NCBI GenBank assembly: GCA_017615055.1
Contig: JAGAAW010000075.1
Coordinates: 1 to 55,945 of the forward strand
Length of the DNA stretch: 55,945 nucleotides
Direction: 5' to 3'
DNA from: Fibrobacter sp.
GTDB taxonomy: Bacteria > Fibrobacterota > Fibrobacteria > Fibrobacterales > Fibrobacteraceae
The notes below the pieces were generated by a model. The model was not told where the DNA came from, did not search any database, and worked only from the letters and a program-made list of their open reading frames with translations. The position numbers were made by a program, and so were the translations under genes. Below are positions 23,656-32,407 of this stretch, piece by piece (position 1 is the stretch's first letter; each line of letters starts with the position of its first letter).

Positions 23656-24426
23656 ATGGAACAGAACAAGGACATCCTGGACATCCAGGCAGCCGAACAG
23701 AGCTCCCGCAAGAAGAAGAAGTTCATCCTGTGCTACCATAGCCTGACCGTGAACAACTTCAAGAAGGCTTCTGTCCAGATCCGCAAGCTCGCCGAAGCCG
23801 CCGGAGCCCCCATCAGCATCGCCGTGGTCCCCTCCATCGGCGCCGCTCCAGAATCCGAGGCCGAAGAATTCCGCGAGGAACTCGAGAAGTTCGTGAACGA
23901 GGGCTACGAGATTATGCTCCACGGGGCCCGCCACCGTGCCGACCTCCAGATGAAGCGTAGCCTCCAGGGCAAGATTGTCCTCATGATATCCAACAACGGG
24001 GCCGAATTCGCCGGCATCGACGAACGCTTCACGCAGGCGCTCCTCAAGAGGAGCCTTACCCTCTGGAAGGCGAACGGTACCGGAAAGCCCTCCGGATTCA
24101 TACCGCCCATCTGGTTCGGTAACAAGTACCTCAAGCAGCAGGCCCTCGAGATTTTCGACTACTACGAGGACTACCATGGAATCTACCAGAAAGTGGATGG
24201 CAAGGTCAAGAAGTACAAGTCGGACACGCTCAGTTTCTCCGTCTACCCGATTGCGGTACTCGGCATTTTGCAGACATACGCCTGCCTCAAGATGCTGCTC
24301 CCCGGCGGTGCACACAGGCTCGTATTCCACGAAAAAGATTTCAGGACTATCGGCGAAAAGCGCATACTGAACATGGTCCGCTACATTTCCACCATGCGCG
24401 AAAAAATCATGTATAGGGATCTCTAA
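23656..24426 (+). CDS. Polysaccharide deacetylase-like protein (DUF2334 type)
   Basis: A 256-residue protein. An N-terminal strand (Lys-Phe-Ile-Leu-Cys-Tyr-His-Ser-Leu) is followed by Ile-Ser-Ile-Ala-Val-Val-Pro and Gly-Tyr-Glu-Ile-Met-Leu-His-Gly-Ala-x-His, the layout of DUF2334 relatives of polysaccharide deacetylases. The usual leading metal-site Asp appears to be replaced (Cys-Tyr-His-Ser in place of an Asp-containing motif), so catalytic activity is uncertain. No signal peptide is seen, which points to a cytoplasmic or membrane-associated role. It lies between the 43-residue membrane peptide and an acyl-CoA synthetase gene 24 bases downstream. Confidence 0.6.
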   Translation: MEQNKDILDIQAAEQSSRKKKKFILCYHSLTVNNFKKASVQIRKLAEAAGAPISIAVVPSIGAAPESEAEEFREELEKFVNEGYEIMLHGARHRADLQMKRSLQGKIVLMISNNGAEFAGIDERFTQALLKRSLTLWKANGTGKPSGFIPPIWFGNKYLKQQALEIFDYYEDYHGIYQKVDGKVKKYKSDTLSFSVYPIAVLGILQTYACLKMLLPGGAHRLVFHEKDFRTIGEKRILNMVRYISTMREKIMYRDL

Positions 24427-24450
24427 GGCCCGGTACAGCAGGATTCGAAC

Positions 24451-26187
24451 ATGATGTTAAGCAAGTTTCTCTCCCGTACTGAATTCGATTCGTACGAGGA
24501 CCTCTATAAAAACTTCAAGATAACTATCCCGGAGAACTTCAACTTCGCCTACGATGTCGTAGACGAATATGCCAAGACCGAGCCCAAGCGCGAAGCCCTG
24601 GTGTGGTGCGACGACAACGACGAAAGCCACATCTACACGTTCAAGGACCTCTCGCTTGCCTCCCAGCGCACCGCGAACTTCCTCGTGGAACAGGGAATCG
24701 TGAAGGGCGACCGCGTGATGCTCATCCTTCGCCGCCGCTACGAGTTCTGGTTCTTCTTGCTCGCACTCCACCGCATTGGCGCCATCGCCATCCCGGCAAC
24801 GAACATGCTCGCCGCCGAAGACCTCGAGTACCGCTTTAACGCGGCCGAAGTCAAGATGGTCGTGAGCTACGACGAACCCGCCTTGCAGAAGGAAATCGAC
24901 AAGGCCAAATCGAAGTGCCCGTCCGTGGAAAAGCTCGTGACCGTGGGCCAGACCGCCCGCCAGAACTGGGTCAGCTTCTACGACGACTACGAAATCTACT
25001 CGCCAAAGTTCCCGCGCCCCGAAGGCGATGCCGCAACACACAATGACGACATCATGGTCGTGTACTTTACGAGCGGCACGAGTTCGAACCCGAAAATGGT
25101 CGCGCACACGTTTACCTACCCGCTCGGCCATATCGTGACCGCCAAGTACTGGCAGCACGTTGTCGATGGAGGCCGCCACCTGACCGTCGCGGAGACCGGA
25201 TGGGCCAAGGCGCTCTGGGGCAAGATTTACGGACAGTGGATTGCAGGTTCTGCCGTGTTCACCTACGACATGAACGTGTTTATCCCGGGCAAGCTGCTCG
25301 AGAAGATGGCCGAATACAAGGTCACCACGTTCTGCGCCCCGCCGACCGTTTACCGCTACATACTGCACCACGGGCTCGGCAGGTACGACCTTTCTAGCCT
25401 CAAGTACTGCACCACTGCAGGCGAGGCCCTGAACCTTGACATCTACAACAAGTTCTACGAGCAGACGGGCATCCGTATGCAGGAAGGCTACGGCCAGACG
25501 GAACTTACCCTCACTACCGGTAACTTCGGGTTCACCGAACCGCGCCCGGGTTCCATCGGCAAGCCCTCGCCGGGCTACAGCATGGAAATCGTAGATGCAG
25601 ACGGCAACCCCTGCGCCGACGACGAGGTGGGTGAACTGATTATCAAGATAGACCAGGGCAAGCCATTCGGCATGTTCGGCGGCTATTACCGCGACCCGGA
25701 ACGCACCGAGAAAGTGTTCGAGGGCGGAGTCTACCATACGGGCGACACCGCCACCCGCGACAAGGATGGCTACCTGTGGTTCGTGGGCCGTACCGACGAC
25801 CTTATCAAGAGTTCGGGCTACCGCATCAGCCCCTTCGAGGTGGAAGAAGTGCTGCACAAGCACCCCGCCGTCCTTGAAGTGGCGGTAACGGGCGTCGAGG
25901 ACAAGGACCGCGGCCAGGCCGTGAAGGCGACAGTCGTCTTGAAGAAGGGCTACGAAGCCTCCAAGGACCTCGCGAAGGAAATGCAACTGTTCGCGAAGAA
26001 TGTCGCGGCCTCCTACAAGAGCCCGCGCATCATCGACTTCGTGACGGAACTGCCCAAGACCATCAGCGGGAAGATCCGCCGAGCCTCCATCCGCGACAAG
26101 GATGCCGCCGCGCAGAACGCCGAAAACGCCGAGTCACAAGACAACGGCGCAGAAAACGCTCCTGCGAACGAACAGACGCAGGATTAA
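24451..26187 (+). CDS. AMP-dependent acyl-CoA synthetase
   Basis: A 578-residue ligase of the ANL superfamily that activates a carboxylic acid as acyl-AMP and transfers it to CoA. Visible motifs are the P-loop [29 protein letters not shown] and the C-terminal catalytic Lys in Lys-Thr-Ile-Ser-Gly-Lys-Ile-Arg-Arg. Similarity is to the acetyl/medium-chain/benzoate-CoA ligase group; the substrate cannot be fixed by eye. The tail after about residue 545 is Ala/Asn/Glu-rich. An AGGA site precedes the ATG. The stop overlaps the convergent hemL stop by three bases. Confidence 0.85.
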   Translation: MMLSKFLSRTEFDSYEDLYKNFKITIPENFNFAYDVVDEYAKTEPKREALVWCDDNDESHIYTFKDLSLASQRTANFLVEQGIVKGDRVMLILRRRYEFWFFLLALHRIGAIAIPATNMLAAEDLEYRFNAAEVKMVVSYDEPALQKEIDKAKSKCPSVEKLVTVGQTARQNWVSFYDDYEIYSPKFPRPEGDAATHNDDIMVVYFTSGTSSNPKMVAHTFTYPLGHIVTAKYWQHVVDGGRHLTVAETGWAKALWGKIYGQWIAGSAVFTYDMNVFIPGKLLEKMAEYKVTTFCAPPTVYRYILHHGLGRYDLSSLKYCTTAGEALNLDIYNKFYEQTGIRMQEGYGQTELTLTTGNFGFTEPRPGSIGKPSPGYSMEIVDADGNPCADDEVGELIIKIDQGKPFGMFGGYYRDPERTEKVFEGGVYHTGDTATRDKDGYLWFVGRTDDLIKSSGYRISPFEVEEVLHKHPAVLEVAVTGVEDKDRGQAVKATVVLKKGYEASKDLAKEMQLFAKNVAASYKSPRIIDFVTELPKTISGKIRRASIRDKDAAAQNAENAESQDNGAENAPANEQTQD

Positions 26188-27470
26188 AGATTCTTGAAAA
26201 CTTTCCTAGCGGCATCGACAGTACGGTCGATGTCGCTTTCCGTATGTGCAGCACTCACAAAGATTGCCTCGAACTGGCTCGGGGCTAGGTAAACGCCCTC
26301 ATTGAGCATCCCGAGGAAGTACCTGCGGAAGAGTTCCAGGTCGGACTTCTGCACGTCGGCAAAGCATGTGACCGGCCCTTCGGTAAAGAAGATGCAACCC
26401 ATGGAACCCACCTGGTTCGTGGAAATCGAGACACCCGCAGAGGCGGCCGCATCCTTGAGGCCATCGAGCAGGCGCCTGGTCATCGCCTCGGCATGCACGT
26501 AGTATTCCGGATGCGCATTGAGTTCGCGCATCGTGGCCAACCCCGCCGCCATCGCGACCGGGTTACCCGAAAGCGTACCCGCCTGGTAGATACCGCCGAG
26601 CGGCGCAATCTGCTGCATCACATCGAGACGCCCGCCGTACGCACCCACAGGCATGCCGCCACCGATAATCTTGCCGAAGGTCGTGAGATCGGGCTTGATG
26701 CCGTACAGTCCCTGCGCACAGTGGATTCCCACACGGAAACCGGTCATGACTTCATCGACAATGAGCAAAGCACCATGCTTCTTGGTTTCTGCGGAAAGCG
26801 TCTGCAGGAACTCGGGCTTCGCCGGCACTACGCCCATGTTGCCTGCCACCGGTTCCACGATGACACCCGCAATCTCGTCGCCAATCTTGTCAAAGAGTTC
26901 TTTAACGCCAGCAACGTCATTGTACTGGAGCGTGAGCGTGTACTTTGCGAGGTCAGCCGGAACACCCTTGCTGCTGGGCTTGCCCGTGGTGAGCATACCA
27001 GAACCCGCCTTGATAAGCAGGCTATCGCTGTGGCCGTGGTAGCAGCCCTCAAACTTCACAATCTTGTCACGACCGGTAAACCCGCGAGCCGCACGGATGG
27101 CGCTCATCGTCGCCTCGGTGCCGCTATTCACCATGCGGATCATCTCGACAATCGGCACGAGGCTCATCACGAGCTTCGCGAGTTCAGATTCAAGCCCGCA
27201 CGGAGCCCCAAAACTCAAACCGTTCTTTGCTGTTTCTGCAACCGCACCGATAACCGCATCATGCGCATGGCCCAGGAGCATCGGACCCCAGCTACCCACG
27301 TAGTCGATATAGTCGTTGCCATCCACATCGTAGATGTGACTGCCCTTCGCACGGGCAATAAACGGAGGCGTCGTCCCAACGTTACTGTAGGCACGCACCG
27401 GGCTGTTCACGCCACCGGGCATCAGGTTCTTGGCTTCTGCAAAGAGTTTTTCGCTAAGGGAATGGTTCAT
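26184..27470 (-). CDS. hemL: Glutamate-1-semialdehyde 2,1-aminomutase
   Basis: A 428-residue PLP enzyme that converts glutamate-1-semialdehyde to 5-aminolevulinate, the step after HemA. The start at 27470 fits the family N-terminus (Ser-Glu-Lys-Leu-Phe-Ala-Glu-Ala). The PLP-binding Lys lies in Thr-Phe-Gly-Lys-Ile-Ile-Gly-Gly-Gly, with Asp-Glu-Val-Met-Thr-Gly-Phe-Arg upstream and Asn-Ser-Gly-Thr-Glu-Ala near residue 125. No ribosome binding site is seen; a TATTTTT box ends six bases before ATG, directly after the terminator of the small lipoprotein gene. Confidence 0.95.
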   Translation of the reverse strand: MNHSLSEKLFAEAKNLMPGGVNSPVRAYSNVGTTPPFIARAKGSHIYDVDGNDYIDYVGSWGPMLLGHAHDAVIGAVAETAKNGLSFGAPCGLESELAKLVMSLVPIVEMIRMVNSGTEATMSAIRAARGFTGRDKIVKFEGCYHGHSDSLLIKAGSGMLTTGKPSSKGVPADLAKYTLTLQYNDVAGVKELFDKIGDEIAGVIVEPVAGNMGVVPAKPEFLQTLSAETKKHGALLIVDEVMTGFRVGIHCAQGLYGIKPDLTTFGKIIGGGMPVGAYGGRLDVMQQIAPLGGIYQAGTLSGNPVAMAAGLATMRELNAHPEYYVHAEAMTRRLLDGLKDAAASAGVSISTNQVGSMGCIFFTEGPVTCFADVQKSDLELFRRYFLGMLNEGVYLAPSQFEAIFVSAAHTESDIDRTVDAARKVFKNL

Positions 27471-27476
27471 GGCATG

Positions 27477-27483
27477 AAAAATA
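27477..27483 (-). promoter_or_regulatory. TATTTTT box 6 bases before hemL
   Basis: CTATTTTT on the minus strand ends six bases before ATG and coincides with the T-run of the terminator hairpin. The same CTATTTTT occurs before hemA at almost the same distance. Confidence 0.4.
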
Positions 27484-27485
27484 GA

Positions 27486-27509
27486 AAATCCGACCCGAAG
27501 GCCGGATTT
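27486..27509 (-). terminator. Terminator between the small lipoprotein gene and hemL
   Basis: A 10-bp stem (27486-27495 with 27500-27509, one G:U) is closed by a TTCG tetraloop on the minus strand and followed by TTCTATTTTT. It ends only about 15 bases before the hemL start. Confidence 0.75.
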
Positions 27510-27541
27510 CCCCATAAAAAGTACAAGACGTACAGCGTAGA

Positions 27542-27934
27542 CTAGAGGTTATGACCCACCAGTTCCGCACAGGAGAAGTGACCGGAAGCATCGTCGTAGA
27601 AGTATTCCACCTGGCCACCTTCCTGAGTGTCACAAGCATTAGTGCCGGCAGCACAGCCAGAACCCACCGTGTACTTAGTCTTGTCGAGGTCGCTAATCGG
27701 AGCGCACTTGGCCTTGAAAGCATCAACACCGGCATCGTCGGCAGCGATAGCATAGCAGGAATGGGTTTCCATTCCACCGAGCGTCGAAACCTTGTCGCAA
27801 GAAACGACAGCCTTGCCATCGAGCTTGGTCTTGGAGTTGCCACCCGAAGAGGATGCGTTGGAAGAGGAATCGTCACCACAGGCGGTGAGTGCAAAAGCAG
27901 CACCAAAGGCTGCCACGAGCATCATTTTTTTCAT
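27542..27934 (-). CDS. Small Cys-containing lipoprotein, paralogue of the gene at 21563
   Basis: A 130-residue lipoprotein with Met-Lys-Lys start, lipobox Leu-Thr-Ala-Cys and a Ser/Asn linker. AGGAG precedes the ATG. The mature part carries Ser-Cys-Asp, a Cys pair in the middle, Thr-Val-Gly-Ser-Gly-Cys-Ala and Phe-Ser-Cys-Ala-Glu-Leu, in the same order as the paralogue next to ahbD. Function is unknown. It lies just upstream of hemL, separated by a terminator. Confidence 0.75.
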   Translation of the reverse strand: MKKMMLVAAFGAAFALTACGDDSSSNASSSGGNSKTKLDGKAVVSCDKVSTLGGMETHSCYAIAADDAGVDAFKAKCAPISDLDKTKYTVGSGCAAGTNACDTQEGGQVEYFYDDASGHFSCAELVGHNL

Positions 27935-27989
27935 ATTTTCTCCTTTTTTAGATAAACTATTTGTCGAAATGACAAGTCAAATATACTTT

Positions 27990-28025
27990 ATTTGTTTAGA
28001 ACAAATTAGTAAATTTTAGTTTACT
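27990..28025. promoter_or_regulatory. Two small inverted repeats upstream of the 27542 lipoprotein gene
   Basis: ATTTGTT-TAG-AACAAAT (27990-28006) and AGTAAA-TTTTAG-TTTACT (28008-28025) lie side by side between hemB and the lipoprotein start. They may be operators; the regulator is unknown. Confidence 0.35.
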
Positions 28026-28052
28026 CTAAAAGAGTCGAAAAATACTTTATTC

Positions 28053-29018
28053 TTACAGCAGGCCCTTTTCCAGCGCTTCTTTCGCGTGGTAGGTGATAAT
28101 GATGTCTGCACCGGCTCGTTTCATCGCAAGCAAGTTCTCTCGGATGATGGAATTTTCGTCAATCCAGCCCATCTTTGCAGCGGCCTTCACCATCGAGTAC
28201 TCGCCACTCACGTTATACACAGCCACAGGGACAGTGCTAATTTCTGCTGTCTGGCGCAAAATGTCGAGGAAGGCAAGCCCAGGCTTGACCATCACGATGT
28301 CGGCACCTTCCTCAATATCGAGTTCCACTTCGCGCTGGGCCTCGCGACCGTTGCGCACATCCATCTGGTAACTCTTGCGGTTACCGAAATGCGGGGCGGA
28401 ATCAGCCGCATCGCGGAACGGGCCATAATATGCACTTGCAAACTTTGCGCTGTATGCCATAATCGGCGTATTCGAGAAACCACATGCATCCAGTTTCTCG
28501 CGAATTGCCGCCACGCGCCCGTCCATCATGTCGCTCGGGGCCACCATGTCTGCACCCGCACGCGCATGCGAAACCGCAGTCTTCGCCAGGAGTTCGAGCG
28601 TCGGGTCGTTATCCACGTCGCCGTCCTTGATGATTCCGCAATGGCCGTGACTCATGTACTCGCAGAGGCACACGTCCGTAATCACGTAGAGTTTGGGGAA
28701 CTTCGCCTTGATGGAGCGAACAGCACGCTGCACAATACCGTCGTCGTCGTATGCCGAAGTCGCCATCTCGTCCTTGGAATCGGGAATGCCGAACAGGAGG
28801 ATGGACTTGACGCCCGCAATGACGCAGGATTCGAGTTCCTGGAGAATCTCATCGATAGAGAAACGGAACTGGCCGGGCATCGACGGAATCTCTTCCTTGA
28901 CGCCCTCCCCCTCGACCACGAACATCGGGTACACGAGGGAATCGTGGTTGACTGCGGTTTCCGCAACCATATTGCGGATGGTTTCATTCTTGCGTAAACG
29001 ACGAGGACGGATAATCAT
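28053..29018 (-). CDS. hemB: 5-aminolevulinate dehydratase (porphobilinogen synthase)
   Basis: A 321-residue enzyme that condenses two 5-aminolevulinates to porphobilinogen. The Cys-rich zinc site is present (Asp-Val-Cys-Leu-Cys-Glu-Tyr...His-Cys-Gly), and both active-site Lys blocks are seen: Tyr-Ser-Ala-Lys-Phe-Ala-Ser and Met-Val-Lys-Pro-Gly. It is the last gene of the hemA-hemC-cobA/hemD-sirB/sirC-hemB run, 12 bases after the fused siroheme gene. Confidence 0.96.
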   Translation of the reverse strand: MIIRPRRLRKNETIRNMVAETAVNHDSLVYPMFVVEGEGVKEEIPSMPGQFRFSIDEILQELESCVIAGVKSILLFGIPDSKDEMATSAYDDDGIVQRAVRSIKAKFPKLYVITDVCLCEYMSHGHCGIIKDGDVDNDPTLELLAKTAVSHARAGADMVAPSDMMDGRVAAIREKLDACGFSNTPIMAYSAKFASAYYGPFRDAADSAPHFGNRKSYQMDVRNGREAQREVELDIEEGADIVMVKPGLAFLDILRQTAEISTVPVAVYNVSGEYSMVKAAAKMGWIDENSIIRENLLAMKRAGADIIITYHAKEALEKGLL

Positions 29019-29030
29019 AGTACTATGAAT

Positions 29031-29921
29031 TTAAAAAAATTCTCGTTCGACCTGTTCGAGGCCTTCGGCCCATTCGGTCTGGATTTTCTGCTTGAGTTTC
29101 TTGGCAAGCGAGGGGGCGCGGCCCTGCGTAGAAACAGTCACGGCGATATTTTCGCCGAAATCCATGCGGGCAGGCACGATGAAGTCGCCATCAAGGTAGT
29201 CGCAGGCGTTATTGACCAAAATACGGCGGGCGCGTGCATCGTTAGAAACCTGCGCATTGACGGCCGGCTGGTCCGTGCAGATAAAGACCATGAAGATGCC
29301 ACGGAGGTCGAGCGGCTCGTAAGGACGGCTTTTTAAGACAATCAATGAAACCTGTTCGCCAGACCTGAGCGCATCGAATTCAGGGTCGAACTGCGGGGCA
29401 ACCACGGTAATGCGGGCACCCGTGGGCAAGAGAGTCTTCACCTTGCGAAGCGCAATGCGGCCACCGCCCACCACGAGCACGTTCTTGCCCTCGAGATTGA
29501 GTTCAATGGAGAAAAGGTTCGAGGTTCGATGCTCGGGAGCCGAGGATGACGAGGGGGCGCAAGAGCGCGGTTCCTGCGCGTTACGGATGCCGGTCACAAC
29601 CATGTCGGCGAATTCCTTCCAGTCGCCGAGGCAGGGCAAAAGCGTGATGGGTATCTGCGGGAATTCTTCCTGCAACTTCGCCACCACACGCGGCACGTCG
29701 TTCTTTGAATGCTGGCCGTTCAAGAGCAGGTACGGCAAGAGCGTCACCGACTCTACATCTTCGCGCAGGAGCGTGCGCAGGTCATTTTCCAAATCCAGGA
29801 GGCTCGTGCTCGCCACGCGCGTACCGGGCAAGTCATGGTGCAGCTTGTCCATGATTTCCTCGAAGCCCTTGTAGGCTCCGGGCAGAATGCAGTGATGCGC
29901 GATAATCAGGATGGCTTTCAT
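29031..29921 (-). CDS. Fused sirohydrochlorin chelatase and precorrin-2 dehydrogenase
   Basis: A 296-residue fusion. Residues 1-115 are a short CbiX/SirB-type chelatase with His 9/His 10 at the first metal-binding position and His 71 (Asn-Gly-Gln-His-Ser-Lys-Asn-Asp). From about residue 143 a Rossmann domain of the CysG-N/Met8/SirC type begins (Lys-Asn-Val-Leu-Val-Val-Gly-Gly-Gly at 146-154), which oxidises precorrin-2 to sirohydrochlorin. The linker (about 116-136) is Ser-rich and contains a GTCATCC-like remnant of the palindromic repeat. The start overlaps the stop of cobA-hemD (TAATG) with GGAGG upstream. Together with the previous gene it gives the whole route from uroporphyrinogen III to siroheme. 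Confidence 0.85.
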   Translation of the reverse strand: MKAILIIAHHCILPGAYKGFEEIMDKLHHDLPGTRVASTSLLDLENDLRTLLREDVESVTLLPYLLLNGQHSKNDVPRVVAKLQEEFPQIPITLLPCLGDWKEFADMVVTGIRNAQEPRSCAPSSSSAPEHRTSNLFSIELNLEGKNVLVVGGGRIALRKVKTLLPTGARITVVAPQFDPEFDALRSGEQVSLIVLKSRPYEPLDLRGIFMVFICTDQPAVNAQVSNDARARRILVNNACDYLDGDFIVPARMDFGENIAVTVSTQGRAPSLAKKLKQKIQTEWAEGLEQVEREFF

Positions 29922-31420
29922 TATGCACCCTCCCCTGCGTAGTATTCCGCAATCTTCTTGACAAGAGAATCCATCGTCGTCTCGTCAGAGGTGACGGTAT
30001 CAAAGCCGTGCTTGCGGGCTGCAGATTCCGTCATGCGGCCGATGCAGAAAGATGTACGGGGCGAGATCCCCGCCTCCGCGGGGATGACAGCACAGAAATT
30101 CTCGACGGCGCTGGTGCTGGCGAATACGACGGCATCGGCGCCGGCAACAGCCTCGCGCTTCCATTCGGGGAGTTCTGCCACAGGGAGCGTCTCGTAGACC
30201 ACCCAGCGGGTCGCCTGCGGGAGGAGTTTGAGCAGGGTATCGTCGGCAAGATTGCCCTGCAGGAGGAGAATGCGGGAATGGTCCACCGGGAGCGAGGCCA
30301 GCAGCTTTCCGAGACCTTCGCCGGTATGGTCTTCGGGCACGTAATCGCAGCGGATGCCATATTCCAGCAACTTCTTTTCGGTAATCTTCCCCACACTCGC
30401 AATCTTCTTGCCGGCAAGGACGCGCACGTCAAAGCCAGCGGCAAACAACTGCCTGAAGAAACTTTCCACGCCGTTCGTGCTCGTGAAAGCAAGGATGTCG
30501 AAATTCGCGAGGGTGGCCCAATCAAAGTTCACGTCAACCGCGCGGGTTTCAATCATCGGAGTCTCGATGACTTCGGCGCCGAGGGCCGTGAGGCGTGCGG
30601 TAATCCCGCTGGCCTGCTTTGCGGCACGCGTCACCACGAGGCGCTTGCCCGAAAGGGGCAAGTTCTTTTTCCAGGCGAGGCTTTTCCCGAGTTCCACCAC
30701 ACCGCCCATAATGGTAATCGCGGGGGCAGTCACGTTTTCGCGAACAATTGTCGCCCCCGCCGTTTCAAGCGTCGCCGTCACGGTACGCTGGTACGGGGTC
30801 GTGCCCTTCTCGATAAAGGCGAGCGGAGTTTTCGGGTCCTTCCCGCATTCCATAAGGCGGCGGGCAATGAAATCCATGTTGGCGATGCCCATCAAAAAGA
30901 TGAGAGTGCCGGGGCACTTCGCGAGCGTCTCGAAATCAAGGGAAAGTTCACCGTTCGATTCCGCCTTCTCGTGCCCAGTGATGATATGGAAACTCGTCGC
31001 AATCCCGCGATGGCTTACAGGGATGCCCGCATATGCAGGCACGGAGATTGCAGACGTGATACCCGGAACCACCTCGAATTCGATTCCGGCAGCAACAAGT
31101 TCCAGAGCTTCCTCGCCACCGCGCCCGAATACGAACGGGTCGCCACCCTTGAGGCGGGCGATAATGCCTGCGGGGAATTCACCCGCGAACTGCACCAGAA
31201 GTTTGTTGATTTCTGACTGCTTTACCTTGTGGTGCGTCGGCATCTTGCCCACATCCACCATCTTCGCCTTCTGATTACAGAATCCGAGAATCGCAGGAGA
31301 AACCAGGCGGTCATAAACAACGACATCGGCCTTTTCAAGAATTTCCTTGCCGCGAAGCGTCAAGAGCCCAGGGTCACCTGGCCCCGCACCAATCAGATAA
31401 ACTTTTCCAAGACCGCTCAT
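29921..31420 (-). CDS. Fused uroporphyrinogen III methyltransferase and uroporphyrinogen III synthase
   Basis: A 499-residue fusion of CobA (residues 1-245) and HemD (about 250-499). The methyltransferase part has Gly-Ala-Gly-Pro-Gly-Asp near the start, Val-Tyr-Asp-Arg-Leu and Gly-Gly-Asp-Pro-Phe-Val-Phe-Gly-Arg-Gly-Gly. The HemD part is weakly conserved, as usual, with Phe-Thr-Ser-Thr-Asn-Gly-Val. Near residues 444-452 a translated palindromic repeat reads Val-Ile-Pro-Ala-Glu-Ala-Gly-Ile-Ser, in a loop before the family's Cys-Ile-Gly-x-x-Thr strand. It makes precorrin-2 for the next gene. Confidence 0.9.
   Translation of the reverse strand: MSGLGKVYLIGAGPGDPGLLTLRGKEILEKADVVVYDRLVSPAILGFCNQKAKMVDVGKMPTHHKVKQSEINKLLVQFAGEFPAGIIARLKGGDPFVFGRGGEEALELVAAGIEFEVVPGITSAISVPAYAGIPVSHRGIATSFHIITGHEKAESNGELSLDFETLAKCPGTLIFLMGIANMDFIARRLMECGKDPKTPLAFIEKGTTPYQRTVTATLETAGATIVRENVTAPAITIMGGVVELGKSLAWKKNLPLSGKRLVVTRAAKQASGITARLTALGAEVIETPMIETRAVDVNFDWATLANFDILAFTSTNGVESFFRQLFAAGFDVRVLAGKKIASVGKITEKKLLEYGIRCDYVPEDHTGEGLGKLLASLPVDHSRILLLQGNLADDTLLKLLPQATRWVVYETLPVAELPEWKREAVAGADAVVFASTSAVENFCAVIPAEAGISPRTSFCIGRMTESAARKHGFDTVTSDETTMDSLVKKIAEYYAGEGA
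30065..30089. repeat. Palindromic repeat inside cobA-hemD
   Basis: GATCCCCGC variant of the dispersed element with a perfect 8-bp stem (30066-30073 with 30078-30085) around CTCC. It is in frame and adds about ten residues. Confidence 0.75.
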
Positions 31421-31444
31421 CTCTCAACCTTCAACTACAATAAG

Positions 31445-32407
31445 CTACAACTGTTCGCGAATCTTTTGGGCAAGGGCGATTCCCGCCTCGCGGGCATTCT
31501 GGAGCGCATCGTAACAGCGGTGTTCCGCACGGAGCAAACGTTTAGAAGCCTCGTCCCAGTAGATTCCGCGGATTTTCATTACCGGCGCAGCACCCGCATT
31601 CTCGGCACCCGAACCCTGGACGAATTCCGCAAAACTTGCCACCGGGAACTGGCAGCCCGCATTGAGCGCCTTGAGGAACGCCATCTCGGCAACGGCGATG
31701 CAATAAGTCGGGGCGTCATTTACACGAGAGAGAATGGCGTCAACTGCGCTATTTTCCTTCGCCAGCGTTTCAACTGCCAAGATTCCCTGACCCGAGGCGG
31801 GCAGCACCTTGTCGGTACCGAAGTATTCCGTCACCTGGTCAGCAAGGCCCATGCGCTTGAGGCCTGCGGCGGCAAGAACCACACCATCGAGTTCCTCGAG
31901 CTTCGAAAGGCGCGTCTGGATATTCCCGCGGATAGGCACATAATCCAGGTCCGGACGGAGCGCCTTCAACTGCACCACGCGGCGGATGCTTCCAGTCCCG
32001 ATGCGGGAACCCGCAGGCAAGTCCATAAACTTCACGCCATCCGCACCGGCCTTCGCGATAAACGCATCGCGCGGGTCCTCGCGTTTCAGGACTGCGGCAA
32101 GCTTGAATTCCGGCATGACTTCTGCGGGCATGTCCTTGAGGCTATGCACCGCAATGTCGGCACGCCCTTCGAGGAGTGCCACCTCAAGTTCCTTGATGAA
32201 CACGCCCTTGCCACCGAAGCTCGCCAGGGACTTGTCGAGCCTTCGGTCGCCCTCGGTCGTCATCGGCACGAGTTCGTATTCAAGCCCCGGGTTCGCCGAC
32301 ACGAGGGCGTTGGCGGCAAGCGTAGTCTGCGCCACGGCAAGGGCGCTCTTGCGCGTTGCAATGCGGAGTGCGGTTCCTGCCTTCAAGGAATTTTCCGGAC
32401 TACTCAT
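31445..32407 (-). CDS. hemC: Hydroxymethylbilane synthase (porphobilinogen deaminase)
   Basis: A 320-residue enzyme that polymerises four porphobilinogens to hydroxymethylbilane. Arg-Ile-Ala-Thr-Arg-Lys-Ser near residue 15, Lys-Asp-Met-Pro around 91 and Cys 252 (Asn-Ala-Gly-Cys-Gln-Phe-Pro), which holds the dipyrromethane cofactor, are all present. The start overlaps the end of hemA by eight bases, and cobA-hemD follows after 24 bases. Confidence 0.96.
   Translation of the reverse strand: MSSPENSLKAGTALRIATRKSALAVAQTTLAANALVSANPGLEYELVPMTTEGDRRLDKSLASFGGKGVFIKELEVALLEGRADIAVHSLKDMPAEVMPEFKLAAVLKREDPRDAFIAKAGADGVKFMDLPAGSRIGTGSIRRVVQLKALRPDLDYVPIRGNIQTRLSKLEELDGVVLAAAGLKRMGLADQVTEYFGTDKVLPASGQGILAVETLAKENSAVDAILSRVNDAPTYCIAVAEMAFLKALNAGCQFPVASFAEFVQGSGAENAGAAPVMKIRGIYWDEASKRLLRAEHRCYDALQNAREAGIALAQKIREQL

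Noticed and set aside
24427..24450. CAGGATTCGAAC, which looks like the T-arm end of a minus-strand tRNA
   Set aside because: The rest of a tRNA would overlap the start of the acyl-CoA synthetase gene, and no acceptor stem or anticodon arm can be formed; the AGGA part serves as ribosome binding site.
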